In this document: positions 34,501-42,873 of the stretch, one piece after another
Numbering within the stretch: the stretch's first letter is position 1
Layout: every line of letters begins with the position of its first letter
Assembly (NCBI GenBank): GCA_905160935.1
Contig: CAJHZI010000705.1
Location: 2,580,001 to 2,644,000 of the forward strand
Origin: Enchytraeus crypticus
Taxonomy: Eukaryota; Annelida; Clitellata; Enchytraeida; Enchytraeidae
Direction: 5' to 3'
DNA length: 64,000 nt
Made by a program: the position numbers and the translations under genes
Notes under the pieces: model-generated
The model's database searches: none
Seen by the model: the letters and a program-made list of their open reading frames with translations, nothing else
Told to the model about the DNA's origin: nothing

Positions 34501-37500
34501 GAAATTTAACCCTAGATATCTCACGCAACTAAAAGTAAACTAGTAATTATTACTATTACTTCAAAATACTTTAGAAAAGTTTAAAAACAAAATGAGTTTA
34601 ATTTAAAAAAATATTTCAAAATAAAAATTATGAAATGAACCTGTAGCATAAAATGATAGGACGTCCACGTATAGATCAGTAGGTGCATTGTTCAAACCCA
34701 GGGCTTACCCATACAAGGACATGCATTTAAGACAGAACACTTAACACTAAACTATACCTTAGTCTATACAACTTGTCGTTTTGCATTAGTAACAGATAAC
34801 TAATTTAATTACAAACAATTGTCCATGCATATGCAAATTAAGTTGATATTAAACTGCAATGAAAGTCACTTAAGTACCACTCATCAAAAGCAATTCAATG
34901 CGCCTCAAATATCACTCATACGGCTACACAATATTGTGCCTAATTATTGCCACTTCAAAGACTAATCGACTCACATCATGATAAAGTCGTAAAATGTATA
35001 TTATATTCAATTACTAACAAAATATTTCAAACATTGCCTTCAAAGTGTCTTCACACTAACAACGTCCTTAAAATCACTTTCAGGTGAGAAATCAAACGTC
35101 AAAAGCTCATCATTACATGCCCGTATAAAACTACCCTCAATGCCGTTGAGTAAACCAGCCCACAAGCAGGGTCAATATAGAATTTCTAGCGACAGAATAT
35201 GCAAAATTGTAGATCCATACTAAATTGACAGTCGAACAGATCATAGGGATAAGGATAATTGCTAGATAACTGTAACGAGAATGCAATCACATCATTTCAA
35301 CTTTTAGAAGTGAATCTATCACAATAAAAAAACCATAACAACTTCGTTAAAAATAAGAAGAAAAACAGAGTAATGCAATAGTAAAGCTCAGATGGTATAG
35401 ATCAAAGCACAATCTATTCTGAATTTCCTGGCAAATGGTTAAAATTGAATACATCTAAGGAAACCTTTAATATCATAATATGGAACATGTTGCAATACAA
35501 CAAAACAATTTGAATGCAGGCTTTTCATCGTTCATATTATATCGTGAGCATCATAGTACTATTTTTTCCTGTGTTGTTTCCGGGTTGTTTGAAGAATTGA
35601 CCAACAGGTGACTGCTCGTGTCGTAGAAGGCGACTAAAGCACTAAGATCCACATCAACCTCAGAAAGCGCATTTGGTTGGTGAGCGCCTAGGCTCCAGAA
35701 ATTGCTACACAAATTTAAACGAATGGAAAAGTCTCAAATAGGTGATTGACTGATGGATGATATGATGTACGCCAGAGAGAATTTGAGACAGTCTATTTGT
35801 ATCCTGACCCTAGTTAAACTGGGATTCAAGGAAAGATGATGATGATCACAGTACTATGAAATCAAACCAAGTCAATAGGTAGATCACAATGATCCCATCA
35901 AAATTCAAAACTCTGAATGATTCAAAACTACAAACCTTTTCGCGGGCTGGTCTCAGCTGACGAATACGTTGACTCTCTAGATTTATAGCGAGATCTTTCT
36001 GAATGTGCTCATGCTCTTTCTCCAGGCTCTCTCTCACTCTGTTCATGAACTTAATCTCGTCATTCACGTTTATGATGAGTTCACGCAGACGATAGACCAC
36101 CAGTCGAACCTGGCGCGAATATCTGCGGGCGAACAAGAGAGTAACTATTTACAACTGATAATCTCGACTTTCAGATAAGAATACTCAGAGAAAATCTAGA
36201 AGAAAAAAGAGGCAGAGGCAGGCCGAGATTCTAACTTAAGGTATGTTAGATGATTTAAAAACCCACTTATATGTGGACATCAAGAGGAAAGCGGAAGATA
36301 GAGAAGAGTGGAGGCGTTATATACCTTGGACCTGCCAGTTGGCAGTGCACTAAGAAACAGCGCAATCTCGACTTTATTAGACTTTTATCTAACAGTGATT
36401 GCATTTCTCAGATCTGTTTTGTTTTACATTTACATTTAGCTTTACAATTCATTTGAATTTTATTAATTTTGCAGACCATTGCCAACAAAACCAATCTATA
36501 AATGATGAAATTTAATTATTCCTCATTCACCGCTATAAGGAAACACTATAGACCAACTAAGAGACTTAACAGATAGCAGTCCTCACTCTGGGGTCATCCC
36601 ATTCAGGGGGTACCCTGTCCAGGGCAATTCCTCATCTAGCAGCACCTCTACTGGGACATCCCCTCTCGGAGTACCTCCACCACTGGATACACCCAATCCA
36701 GGAACACCTTATCCTGAAGTCACCCGATCCGGGGGGAGCACCCCTCCCAGGGCAACCAGGAGTGGATGCTTCCTCACTTTGGAACATCTCATCCAGGGGT
36801 AACCCTATCCGGTGGGGGGGCACCCCTCCCAGGGCAATCAGGAGTAGATGCATCTTCACCTTGGAACTTCTCGTAAGTAAAGCTTACGTGAACTTGAAAC
36901 TAAGCTGTTCGGTTCAGTTAAAGACACAGAAGCAATACTTGTATTATAATATTAACTTTTACTGGACAGAGATTTTACACATAAATTTACATCATAATTC
37001 AGTATTACTAATAATAAACTGGTTGGTAATATTAACTTGGTTGCCTCTTGAGACTGGATGTGTCGCAAGAGGCAACCAAGCAAGAACTAAGGAAAGCAGA
37101 GAAGTCATTTGTTTCCCAAATATAATAAAATTACATTTATGTGTGGACAAGGCATAGCCATAATGAAGATATTAACCTGTTGACTGAGGGAGTACTCCAT
37201 AAGGACTTTGCCAGCAGTTTGAGTAGGAATATGATGTGCCTGCACCTGCCACTTATCCGAACACTATGTACAGCCATTGGTTAAAGTGGGAATTGAGAGC
37301 TTGGGGAACGATCAGATTTTTGGGCCCCTCTGTAATGTATTTACAGGTCTCCTAGTATATGGACCCATAGCAGGGGAACACACCTCAGAAAAAATAAGAG
37401 CTAGGCTAACGCCATTCTCCTGGGTTCCCACTCCTCCAACTTTAACCACTGACTACAGCGAGAGAGATTAATTAAAGTCTGATCAATCACTAATTGATTT

Positions 37501-37833
37501 CAAGACTGCTTTACCTGTGAGCTTTGCTGTTGCTGAAAGATTAATTTATAAAAGTCTGATCAATTACTAAGTAATTTCAAGACTGATTTACCTGTGAGCC
37601 TCACTGTTACTCAGAGTCGCAAGAATATCGCGAACATGATGCACTGGATCGATTTCTCTGTTTAATGAAATCTTCTTGTCTGTCCTGCAGATCAAGTCCT
37701 CCGAGAGTTTGATCTCCTTCAGGCTGTTACTCCTCCAGTACTCTGGACCAATCAGCCCAATGCACGGCTCGGTGTTCCTCCTAATCATAGTGACACACGT
37801 GCCACCGTGACCAAATGGTAATTCTTCCGTCAT
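24647..37833 (-). CDS. TEKTL1: Tektin-like axonemal protein (8 coding exons)
   Basis: Exons in order on the - strand: 37592-37833, 35936-36122, 31521-31625, 30185-30304, 28594-28692, 27230-27394, 26390-26599 and 24647-24865. All phases agree, giving 448 aa from ATG to TGA, the normal tektin size (about 400-500). Almost the whole protein is coiled coil. Tektin hallmarks: an N-terminal WRSNS segment, LGPYTPE mid-protein, and the late [17 protein letters not shown] loop at the position of the canonical tektin RPNVELCRD-type signature. Tektins form filaments inside doublet microtubules of cilia and sperm flagella. The RP..QRHPGT variant is why I favour the tektin-like TEKTL1 (CCDC105) branch over TEKT1-5. 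The family is secure; the paralogue is inferred from memory. Confidence 0.85.
24869..25165. repeat. Tetranucleotide tracts (CAAT)n and (CAGT)n
   Basis: (AATC)n with point changes to about 25030, then (CAGT)n to 25150. Sits in the last tektin intron, directly against the splice acceptor of exon 8. Confidence 0.92.
25170..26280. other. Tektin intron 7, mostly unique
   Basis: A 75-codon open + frame at 25402-25629 has no recognisable features. Otherwise AT-rich, no gene seen. Confidence 0.5.
26287..26362. repeat. (AT)n microsatellite
   Basis: TA repeat about 28 bp downstream (tektin sense) of the exon 7 donor. Confidence 0.95.
26390..26599 (-). CDS. TEKTL1: Tektin-like exon 7 with the signature loop
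   Basis: [20 protein letters not shown], then [20 protein letters not shown] and PEAQELVR. Acceptor CTCTACAG, donor GTGCGA. GC-rich against its surroundings, as expected for coding sequence. An ATG inside it (KMASS) is not the start, because the frame continues from exon 6. Confidence 0.92.
26600..27229. other. Tektin intron 6
   Basis: (ATT)n/(AGT)n-like trinucleotide runs at 26610-26690 and 26825-26890; otherwise nothing recognised. Confidence 0.5.
27230..27394 (-). CDS. TEKTL1: Tektin-like exon 6
   Basis: [20 protein letters not shown], then [20 protein letters not shown] and KMAETENMK. Acceptor TTGCGCGTAG, donor GTAATG, phase 0 at both ends. Confidence 0.92.
27395..27500. repeat. Duplicated splice-acceptor region
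   Basis: GTGGGTCTACGCGCAATC at 27389 recurs as GTGGGTCTGCACGCAATC at about 27462, each followed by AAATCATCATCTATTATTGT, with a (CATCAT)n run between. A third copy of CGCAATCAAAT..CTATTATTGT is at 27910-27940. Confidence 0.85.
27501..27647 (-). repeat. GAT-repeat insertion with a paralogous empty site
   Basis: Core CCTTGAATCCCAGTTGAAC and CTCACCAACCGAATG. It sits between CTATTATTGT and GTCAGATTATA. The same two flanks are contiguous at 27929-27950 (CTATTATTGTGTCAGATTAT), which shows the sequence without the insert. Confidence 0.85.
28248..28540. repeat. (GA)n tract with a complex core
   Basis: GA dinucleotides with interspersed variants. The core at about 28400-28490 (containing GAAGATGGAAGAGATAG) is nearly identical, in reverse complement, to 49262-49345. 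In tektin intron 5. Confidence 0.92.
28594..28692 (-). CDS. TEKTL1: Tektin-like exon 5
   Basis: [19 protein letters not shown], then [11 protein letters not shown]. Donor GAG/GTAACA is clear. The acceptor (..CCTAAG/AGTGG) has a weak pyrimidine tract and is chosen because it alone keeps phase 0. Confidence 0.75.
28680..28800. repeat. Tandem duplication of exon 5 edge around (ATC)n
   Basis: CGCTCAGTCCACTCTTAGG and CTCAAGTTGTATCTTAACrTA occur at 28679-28717 and again at 28757-28797, separated by (CATCAT)n. The duplicate copies the acceptor region and the first codons of exon 5. Confidence 0.9.
28891..29395. repeat. 27-bp minisatellite, about 18.7 units
   Basis: Unit of 27 bp, AATCCTGYTATAATGATTAACGTTARC, so every frame stays open: NPVIMINVN repeats on + and [13 protein letters not shown] repeats on -. 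Each unit holds the perfect palindrome TTAACGTTAA. One unit (about 29185-29200) has a 2-bp TA insertion. In tektin intron 4. The open frames are by-products of the unit length, not evidence for protein. Confidence 0.95.
29640..30172 (+). pseudogene. LINE-B C-terminus, copy in tektin intron 4
   Basis: Open frame at 29829-30116: [40 protein letters not shown]. The 3' end has a damaged hairpin (CTGCC-AGTA-GGAAG) and a GAGAGA tail that ends 12 bp from the tektin exon 4 splice donor at 30184. Confidence 0.88.
30185..30304 (-). CDS. TEKTL1: Tektin-like exon 4
   Basis: [20 protein letters not shown], then [12 protein letters not shown]. Acceptor TCTGTTAG, donor GTAACT; phase 0 at both ends. Confidence 0.88.
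30305..31520. other. Tektin intron 3
   Basis: (GTCT)n run at 30808-30835; otherwise AT-rich, no element named. Confidence 0.5.
31521..31625 (-). CDS. TEKTL1: Tektin-like exon 3
   Basis: [20 protein letters not shown], then [15 protein letters not shown]; a heptad coiled coil of 35 codons. Acceptor GGTCGCAG, donor GTCTGA. Confidence 0.88.
31655..31975 (-). repeat. GAT-repeat split by a SINE-2 insertion
   Basis: The left part, 31655-31740 (CATCATC tail to CTCTCTGTCCTAC), continues at 31878 (ACATCATATCACC to TTTGAGACTTTTCC). The uninterrupted copy at 35700-35845 has these joined. Confidence 0.88.
31741..31877 (-). mobile_element. SINE-2, full length, nested
   Basis: In sense: perfect box A TGGCGAAGTCGG, box B GGGTTCAAATCTTGG (one mismatch), then the body CGTCACTGACA, GAGTGAGGAAACTGACGTTA and AGCTTTTT end. 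The best-preserved head of the family. Confidence 0.9.
31985..33750 (+). pseudogene. LINE-A copy 2, RT through 3' end (5'-truncated)
   Basis: The first frame (32042-32854) reads [56 protein letters not shown] and [10 protein letters not shown]: the RT fingers, palm and catalytic box. A frameshift near 32705 moves to the thumb ([20 protein letters not shown]); stops at 33232 and 33520 follow. The 3' end is (TTG)n. 5'-truncated within the RT, hence dead, yet well preserved. In tektin intron 2. Confidence 0.93.
33752..33985 (+). mobile_element. SINE-4, tRNA-like head next to the LINE-A tail
   Basis: TAACTCAGGTGGTATCGAGC resembles a tRNA D-arm with box A (one mismatch); CGAGTTCGAAACTG resembles box B. 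A CTCT/AGAG anticodon-like stem lies between. The body runs to CGACACGTTAAATGAAAG. It abuts the (TTG)n end of LINE-A. Confidence 0.55.
33986..35555. other. Tektin intron 2, no gene seen
   Basis: AT-rich. A short TTCAAACCCAGGGC at 34692 may be a worn SINE-2 B box. Confidence 0.5.
35560..35845 (+). repeat. GAT-repeat, near full length
   Basis: GTGTCGTAGAAGGCGACTAA-type start, CAGAAAGCGCATTTGGTTGG core, AACTGGGATTCAAGG then (GATGAT). It ends 91 bp before the tektin exon 2 donor. Confidence 0.85.
35936..36122 (-). CDS. TEKTL1: Tektin-like exon 2
   Basis: [37 protein letters not shown], then [11 protein letters not shown]. Acceptor TCGCCCGCAG completes the split Arg codon; donor GTTTGT. Confidence 0.92.
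36195..36355 (+). mobile_element. LINE-B 3' fragment
   Basis: GAGGCAGAGGCAGGCCGAG, AGGAAAGCGGAAGATAGAG, then hairpin CTGCC-AGTT-GGCAG at 36332-36345: stem kept, loop changed. In tektin intron 1. Confidence 0.85.
36595..36870. repeat. GC-rich imperfect tandem repeat
   Basis: About 100-bp units at 36736-36870 (GCACCCCTCCCAGGGCAA twice, each followed by CAGGAGTRGATGC) and looser relatives upstream with CATCCxxTCxGGGG. Very different base composition from its AT-rich surroundings. In tektin intron 1. Confidence 0.75.
37480..37600. repeat. Duplicated exon 1 donor region (decoy donor)
   Basis: TTTCAAGACTGCTTTACCTGTGAG at 37498 onward and TTTCAAGACTGATTTACCTG at 37575 onward: an 80-bp tandem duplication that copies the last bases and splice donor of tektin exon 1. 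On the - strand both copies have CAG/GTAAA. Confidence 0.85.
37592..37833 (-). CDS. TEKTL1: Tektin-like exon 1 (start codon)
   Basis: [13 protein letters not shown], then [18 protein letters not shown] and [13 protein letters not shown]. The ATG at 37833 is preceded by an in-frame stop a few codons upstream. Donor GTAAAT, phase 2. Confidence 0.88.
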
Positions 37834-37924
37834 TTTGCCTAATTTTAATGTAAACTATGCTATTCTAATGCAGAGCTGAGCATATGCCTGCCAATATAGA
37901 TTTAAAATATCAGATATAAAAAAC

Positions 37925-38045
37925 CTGGTAAAGCTAATGTTAAAATCAGTTTCCTCACTCGAAAGCGATGTCAGTGGCGGGCGAGACCAGGATTTGAACC
38001 CCGCACATACTGATCCGCGGTCTAATAACTTACCGATATTGCCAC
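37925..38045 (-). mobile_element. SINE-2 copy
   Basis: In sense: TGGCAATATCGGTAAG (box A region, mutated), box B GGTTCAAATCC, then CTCGCCCGCCACTGACATCG and GAGTGAGGAAACTGATTTTA. Lies 90 bp upstream of the tektin start codon, so it could overlap the promoter or 5' UTR. Confidence 0.82.
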
Positions 38046-38219
38046 ATTTCTCTTTTTCTTTGATAGAGAAAATAAAAACAATTTATAATGTTGAGCTTTT
38101 TAAAAATGTGTGTTCAACATCAAGGTTAGAATCTCAAAGCTACCTTCTCTTTAAGCCGCAGGTGTGCAGGTGTGCCCTGAAAGGCGAATGTCTGAGATAT
38201 ATTTCTGATCAGCTCTACT

Positions 38220-38310
38220 TGGAATAGATCCCAGGATCTCAGGTACAGCCATTTTAAACTTCATGCCGTTACCTACCGGACTTACACACTAAGTCATTGA
38301 GACATTATAT
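38220..38310 (-). mobile_element. SINE-1 remnant (head only)
   Basis: TAACGGCATGAAGTTTAAAATG and GAGATCCTGGGAT in antisense match the SINE-1 head at 42310. Confidence 0.5.
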
Positions 38311-40295
38311 TAACCAAAGTGGTTTAGAGCCAGTTTTATATCCCTGATACCAAGGACATCCCAGAATCAGGCAGTTAAGGTATTGTTCATTAGACCGGCC
38401 AGGCAGTCAGATTATAGACTAATGACTAAAGTAAATGGAGAAATGGCATTAATTATAGCATCTCTCAAGTGTTCTACCACATTGCAGAGCCTAAGTTCAT
38501 ATTCTTTTACAGTCTGCAGAAATACTAAGTAATCAGTAGATTCTATTAAGTAACCCACTACAAACGTTCACCATGAAACCAGTGGGCTCTACTAAAACTT
38601 CGCCTTTAACAAATGATTATAAAGTCATAAACGCATAAAAATTAAGGTTTTTGAAGGCAATTCTCTTTTCCTATTTCAGCTGCTGCTTTACATTCAAATT
38701 TCGATGTGGAGAGAGTTTTGTTAATGATCCAAGATGCCTTTATCATTGTACCAGCCTATTTAATAAATTAGAGCAGACGCATGTATCTAAAAAAATAGAG
38801 AGTTATCTTTAGATATCTAAGACACCTAGTTTATAACTCTTTAAATTAATATTTTAAGTATGATGAGCTGCTTTGTACAGGGGTTCTATAGAGTCTCAAT
38901 GATACAGTTTTGACTCTTGAAAGCACAATATCTTGCAATTTTCTAATCATTCTAAATTAGTACCAGGGTGTTAGCAATTTTAGGAATTTTTGAAAAAGTG
39001 TTAGAGTAAGAACCATTTCTTAGAAATAAAGTGGAGGGTTAGAGTTACAACTTAGTATTAAAGCTAGGGATACAGTATAGGGTGAAAGCTTAGGTTTGGG
39101 GTATACTGCCTAAGGTTATAATTAGGCTCTATAGTGAGAAATTCTGATCATAGTTAGGGTTAAGATTTAAAGCTGCAGATTAGGGATACGGTTTAGGCTT
39201 GCCTTTGCGTTAAGATTATAAGGTCAGTGCAAGGTTTCGAATCTCTTGGTGTTTAAAGTTAAGATTTCGATTTAGGATAGGTTTAGGTTTATAAGTTCCT
39301 GGGATACGAATAGATTACTTATAGTCTTCGTTCCTATAGGCTCTCAGGAACAACCAAATTTTATGGCATTACTGCATTTGTACACTGATCGAGCTATTTA
39401 CATATTTTAAACTGCAACTAACATTATAAAATCTAACTGGGGCCGATACTGAAGTGAATGACAAGTCCAAAATCGAGCAAAATAACCCCTGGATGTTCGA
39501 GACATAACAACATAATACTGGAGAACTAAACCTCTACAAAAATATCTATTAGACTAGTATGGCTTTAATTGCAAACTCAATCTTTTCCTGACTGTTCGTG
39601 ATTACTAATTAGTCTAATTTAAAGAAATAAAAAACAAAAACAAAAAAATAAAGAAAAAGTTTTATAATATATAAGAAATATGTATAATAATTTGGAATAT
39701 AAAACCTTTCCTCATTAGTCCGTTACCATGACGATAAAGCATAGACGTATGCAGGGTTACCAGGTTGAGAATTCTTCAACTTAAAACATTTAGAGTGCAA
39801 CGGTCTAGCAGGACAACATCGAACACCAATGAGACAAACCAGTTCGATGAGCTAAAGGAAGGTCCAAAAGGTGTAAATTTAAAAATGCAGAGAACCAGTC
39901 GAAATATAAAGAAAATTGTCATCTCAACAAAATTCTGCTATAGTGATAAGAGTATTCAATTTTAAGCTGCCATGCAGTATCATCGACAGCATATGCAGTT
40001 TCAAAGTTCACTTTACAGTTTTCAATTATGAATGTTAACATTAAATTTTTGGCATAAAGTGAGCCGATTTCTATTTGCATACCTACAATTCCTCTATGGC
40101 TTGTCGATTTCATTCAAGGTCAGCTAGAATGAACCTGGAGTATACCTAATGACTAGTATACCTAATGTAAGGTTATTTTAGAGAAGCTAGAAGGTTACAT
40201 GTTACAAGTGATGTTATAACTTATATGTTGGCTTCAATTGATTCAATTGATTCAAGAAATAGAAACAAAAACAAAAAATAAATAAAAAGTTTTAT
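38311..40295. other. Intergenic, repeat-poor
   Basis: 38990-39290 is full of worn GGGTTAGG / TAGGGTTAAGATT-like motifs. Motif AAACAAAAACAAAAAATAAA next to AAGTTTTATAATA occurs at about 39630 and 40265. No gene seen. Confidence 0.5.
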
Positions 40296-40299
40296 AATA

Positions 40300-40865
40300 A
40301 AAACAAATTTTCAGAGCAGTGTAAATCAGCAGCAAATTGTGCTAATCGCACTTTAGGTTTAATTAGGAGAACTAGAAAAAGTCGTAATAAGGATGTAATA
40401 GTTAAATTATATAAAGCATTAGTAAGACCTAAATTAGAATATTGCATACAAGCGTGGAGACCTTTTTTAAGGAAGGATGTGGAACGTATGGAAAGAGTTC
40501 AAAGGAGAGCAACTAGAATGATTGCTGAATGTAGAGGTCAAAGCTATGAATCTAGGTTAGATGTATTAGGTCTAATTAGTTTAGAAGATAGACATACCAG
40601 AGGGGTTTTAATTCAAATGTTTAAAATAGTTAAAGGTTTTGACAATATCGAATGTGGAGAATTTTTCAAACTATCAGATTATGCTAGAACAAGAGGGCAT
40701 AGATTCAAAATAATAAAGGTTAGATCAAGATTAGAAGTTAGAAGAAACTTTTTCAATGAGAGAGTTGTCAATATATTGAACAGGTTACCTCAGTATGTAG
40801 CAGAGGCAGAGTCAGTGATTGCTTTTAAGAATAGGCTAGATAAGTATTGGAAAGAAATACATTGA
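40300..40865 (+). pseudogene. LINE-E, RT C-terminus
   Basis: Open from about 40320 to the stop at 40863: TLGLIRRTRKSRNKDVIVKL, YKALVRPKLEYCIQAW, RRATRMIAECRGQSYESRL, then NRLPQYVAEAESV and FKNRLDKYWKE. This is the C-terminal end of a CR1-like RT. The 5' end is truncated; the remaining frame is intact. Confidence 0.85.
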
Positions 40866-41775
40866 ATTGATAATTTGTTTGTTTGTCTTGTGTAGATAGG
40901 CTGGTTTGTTTCACACTACATGAGGGTATTTGGTTTCTAGGTATTCATGAGTGTGGGTAAGGTTTGCATGTGTATGTATGCGTAGGTGTGTGTATGTGTG
41001 TACACATGCATGCATGTATGTCTATGTATGTTTGTGCATGTATGCTTGTATGTATTGTAATGTATGACTATATTTTGCGACTGGTTGATATGCCTAGTAT
41101 GTAGTTACATGCATGCATACATATTTTTGTCTGTAAGTTCGATGTGTGTATGTGTGAGTGTATTCTATGTGTATATATGTAGGTGTATGTATAATTTTTT
41201 AATTTTGTATATATATACATGTGTATGTATATATGTATATGTGTATGTGCATATGTATGTGTATATATGTGTGTATATATGTATATATGTACGTATGTAT
41301 ATGTATGTATGTATGTATGTGTATGTATGTATATATATGTGCGTGCATGGGTATGTATATGTATGTGTATATGGACATATTTATGTGCATATGGGTTATG
41401 TATGTATATGTATATGCATATAAGTATTTGATAAGTGTATGTATGTTTATGCATGTGTATGTGCATGTGTGTGTGTGTATGCATGTAAATTTATGTGGGC
41501 ATGCATGGATGCATAATGTATGCACAATTGTGCATAGTCGTGTACCTGTATGTAGGTTCATATGTGAGATGGTTATGTGTGTGTGTGGTATTTTGGTGAG
41601 TGTTTAGTTTTATCTTATGTTCTTCCTTTGAAGCCTATCAACTGGTCAAGGTTTGTATCTTTTGTTCCCTTTACGGTTTCTATGTATAGAGGTATGAAAT
41701 TGCATAAAAAACTGGTGTTACAGGTCCTTGTGACTTCCTTAACCAGTATAATTATGTTAAGTTAAGATTCAAGAT
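40866..41775 (+). mobile_element. LINE-E 3' UTR with (TGTATG)n expansion
   Basis: Directly follows the LINE-E stop. A long TGTATG/TGTATA-rich segment (40965-41580) keeps frames open on both strands by chance. The final 150 bp is complex and ends near TTAAGTTAAGATTCAAGAT, which I take as the element's 3' end. Confidence 0.65.
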
Positions 41776-42089
41776 TTTAGACTTTTGCAATAAAATGTGC
41801 ATAAAAGAAGAATCGCAAAATAATTGCCATCAATTTGACCTTAACCTTGGCGGCAGTTCAAAACAAAAACAAAAAATCAACACATATTGCACTAATTTAA
41901 AATTTATTAAATCTTATTCGAGTTAACGTATGATATTCTCATATGACATATAAAGCGTTGTGCTACTATTAGTTATATCTGTATGTGTGATCATCAACAC
42001 GTTTCACGGTTTTATCAGACCACTCAGCTCATTCATAATCGACTTTTTACTCATTCTAAGTTACTTTCTGAATGTAAATCACTATTATA

Positions 42090-42345
42090 GTAAAAAAAGT
42101 AAACACGCATTATAGTGAAATGATCAACTATGTTGATATCTATCCCTTTTTAATACCACATATGTTTAAACCGTTAGGCAATTTATTTTATTTTCCGTGT
42201 AACCAGTCCAGTGAATGTCCGAGATTTTAGTCTCAGATCAGCGCGGCTGGGATTCGAACCCACGAGGGTTTAATTCACCTCAGGATCTGTCATTTCAAAG
42301 TTCATGACGTTACCCCTACGCTATTAAGACATTCGTAGACATTCA
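42090..42345 (-). mobile_element. SINE-1, full head, antisense
   Basis: In sense: box A TAGCGTAGGGG, box B GGTTCGAATCC, then CAGCCGCGCTGATCTGAGAC and a TTTAAACATATGTGG..GATATCAACATAGTTG body. tRNA-derived pol III promoter intact. Confidence 0.9.
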
Positions 42346-42532
42346 TAGTTTCATAATAAATAATAATAATAATTAATAATAGTTAATAGTTAATAATTGT
42401 TATATAATGTATGAAGCTGCTATTGATGATTTGAGTTTTCAAATTTATTGCTTTTACTTTTTATTGCTAATTAGAGTTGTTTGATCTTATTTTGTAAAAG
42501 GTATATTTAACTGCTGTCTTTTATTTCAGTTT

Positions 42533-42775
42533 AGAATGTCTTGATAGCGTAGAGGTTACGTCTTGAAGTTTTAAATGACAGATCCTGAGGTGAATTGAAC
42601 CCTTGTGGGTTCGAATCCCAGCCGCGCTGATCTGAGACTAAAATCTTGGACTGGACTTGTTAAACTGAAAATGGAATAGATTGCCTAACGGTTTAAACAT
42701 GTGGTATTAAAAAGTGATAGATATCAACGTAGTTGATCATTTCACTATAATGCGTGTTTACTTTTAGTTTAACCA
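42533..42775 (+). mobile_element. SINE-1, full head, sense
   Basis: Box A TAGCGTAGAGG and box B GGTTCGAATCC, both matching consensus. The body runs to GATATCAACGTAGTTGATC and ends TGCGTGTTTACTTTTAG. Forms an inverted pair with 42090-42345 around a 190-bp spacer. Confidence 0.92.
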
Positions 42776-42873
42776 GATTACATACCATATAGTCTTCTTG
42801 AAAGTGTTCGATACTATAAGGCATTTTTGTTTCTATAAGTTATTTCTGTATCTACTGTTTTATGCATTTTTCG

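Noticed and set aside
41064..41607. Overlapping Tyr/Cys/Val and His/Thr/Ile-rich frames
   Set aside because: Low-complexity TGTATG repeat read in several frames.
42580..42640. tRNA gene at the perfect B box
   Set aside because: No cloverleaf; the same head recurs with a shared body in several copies, so it is a SINE.
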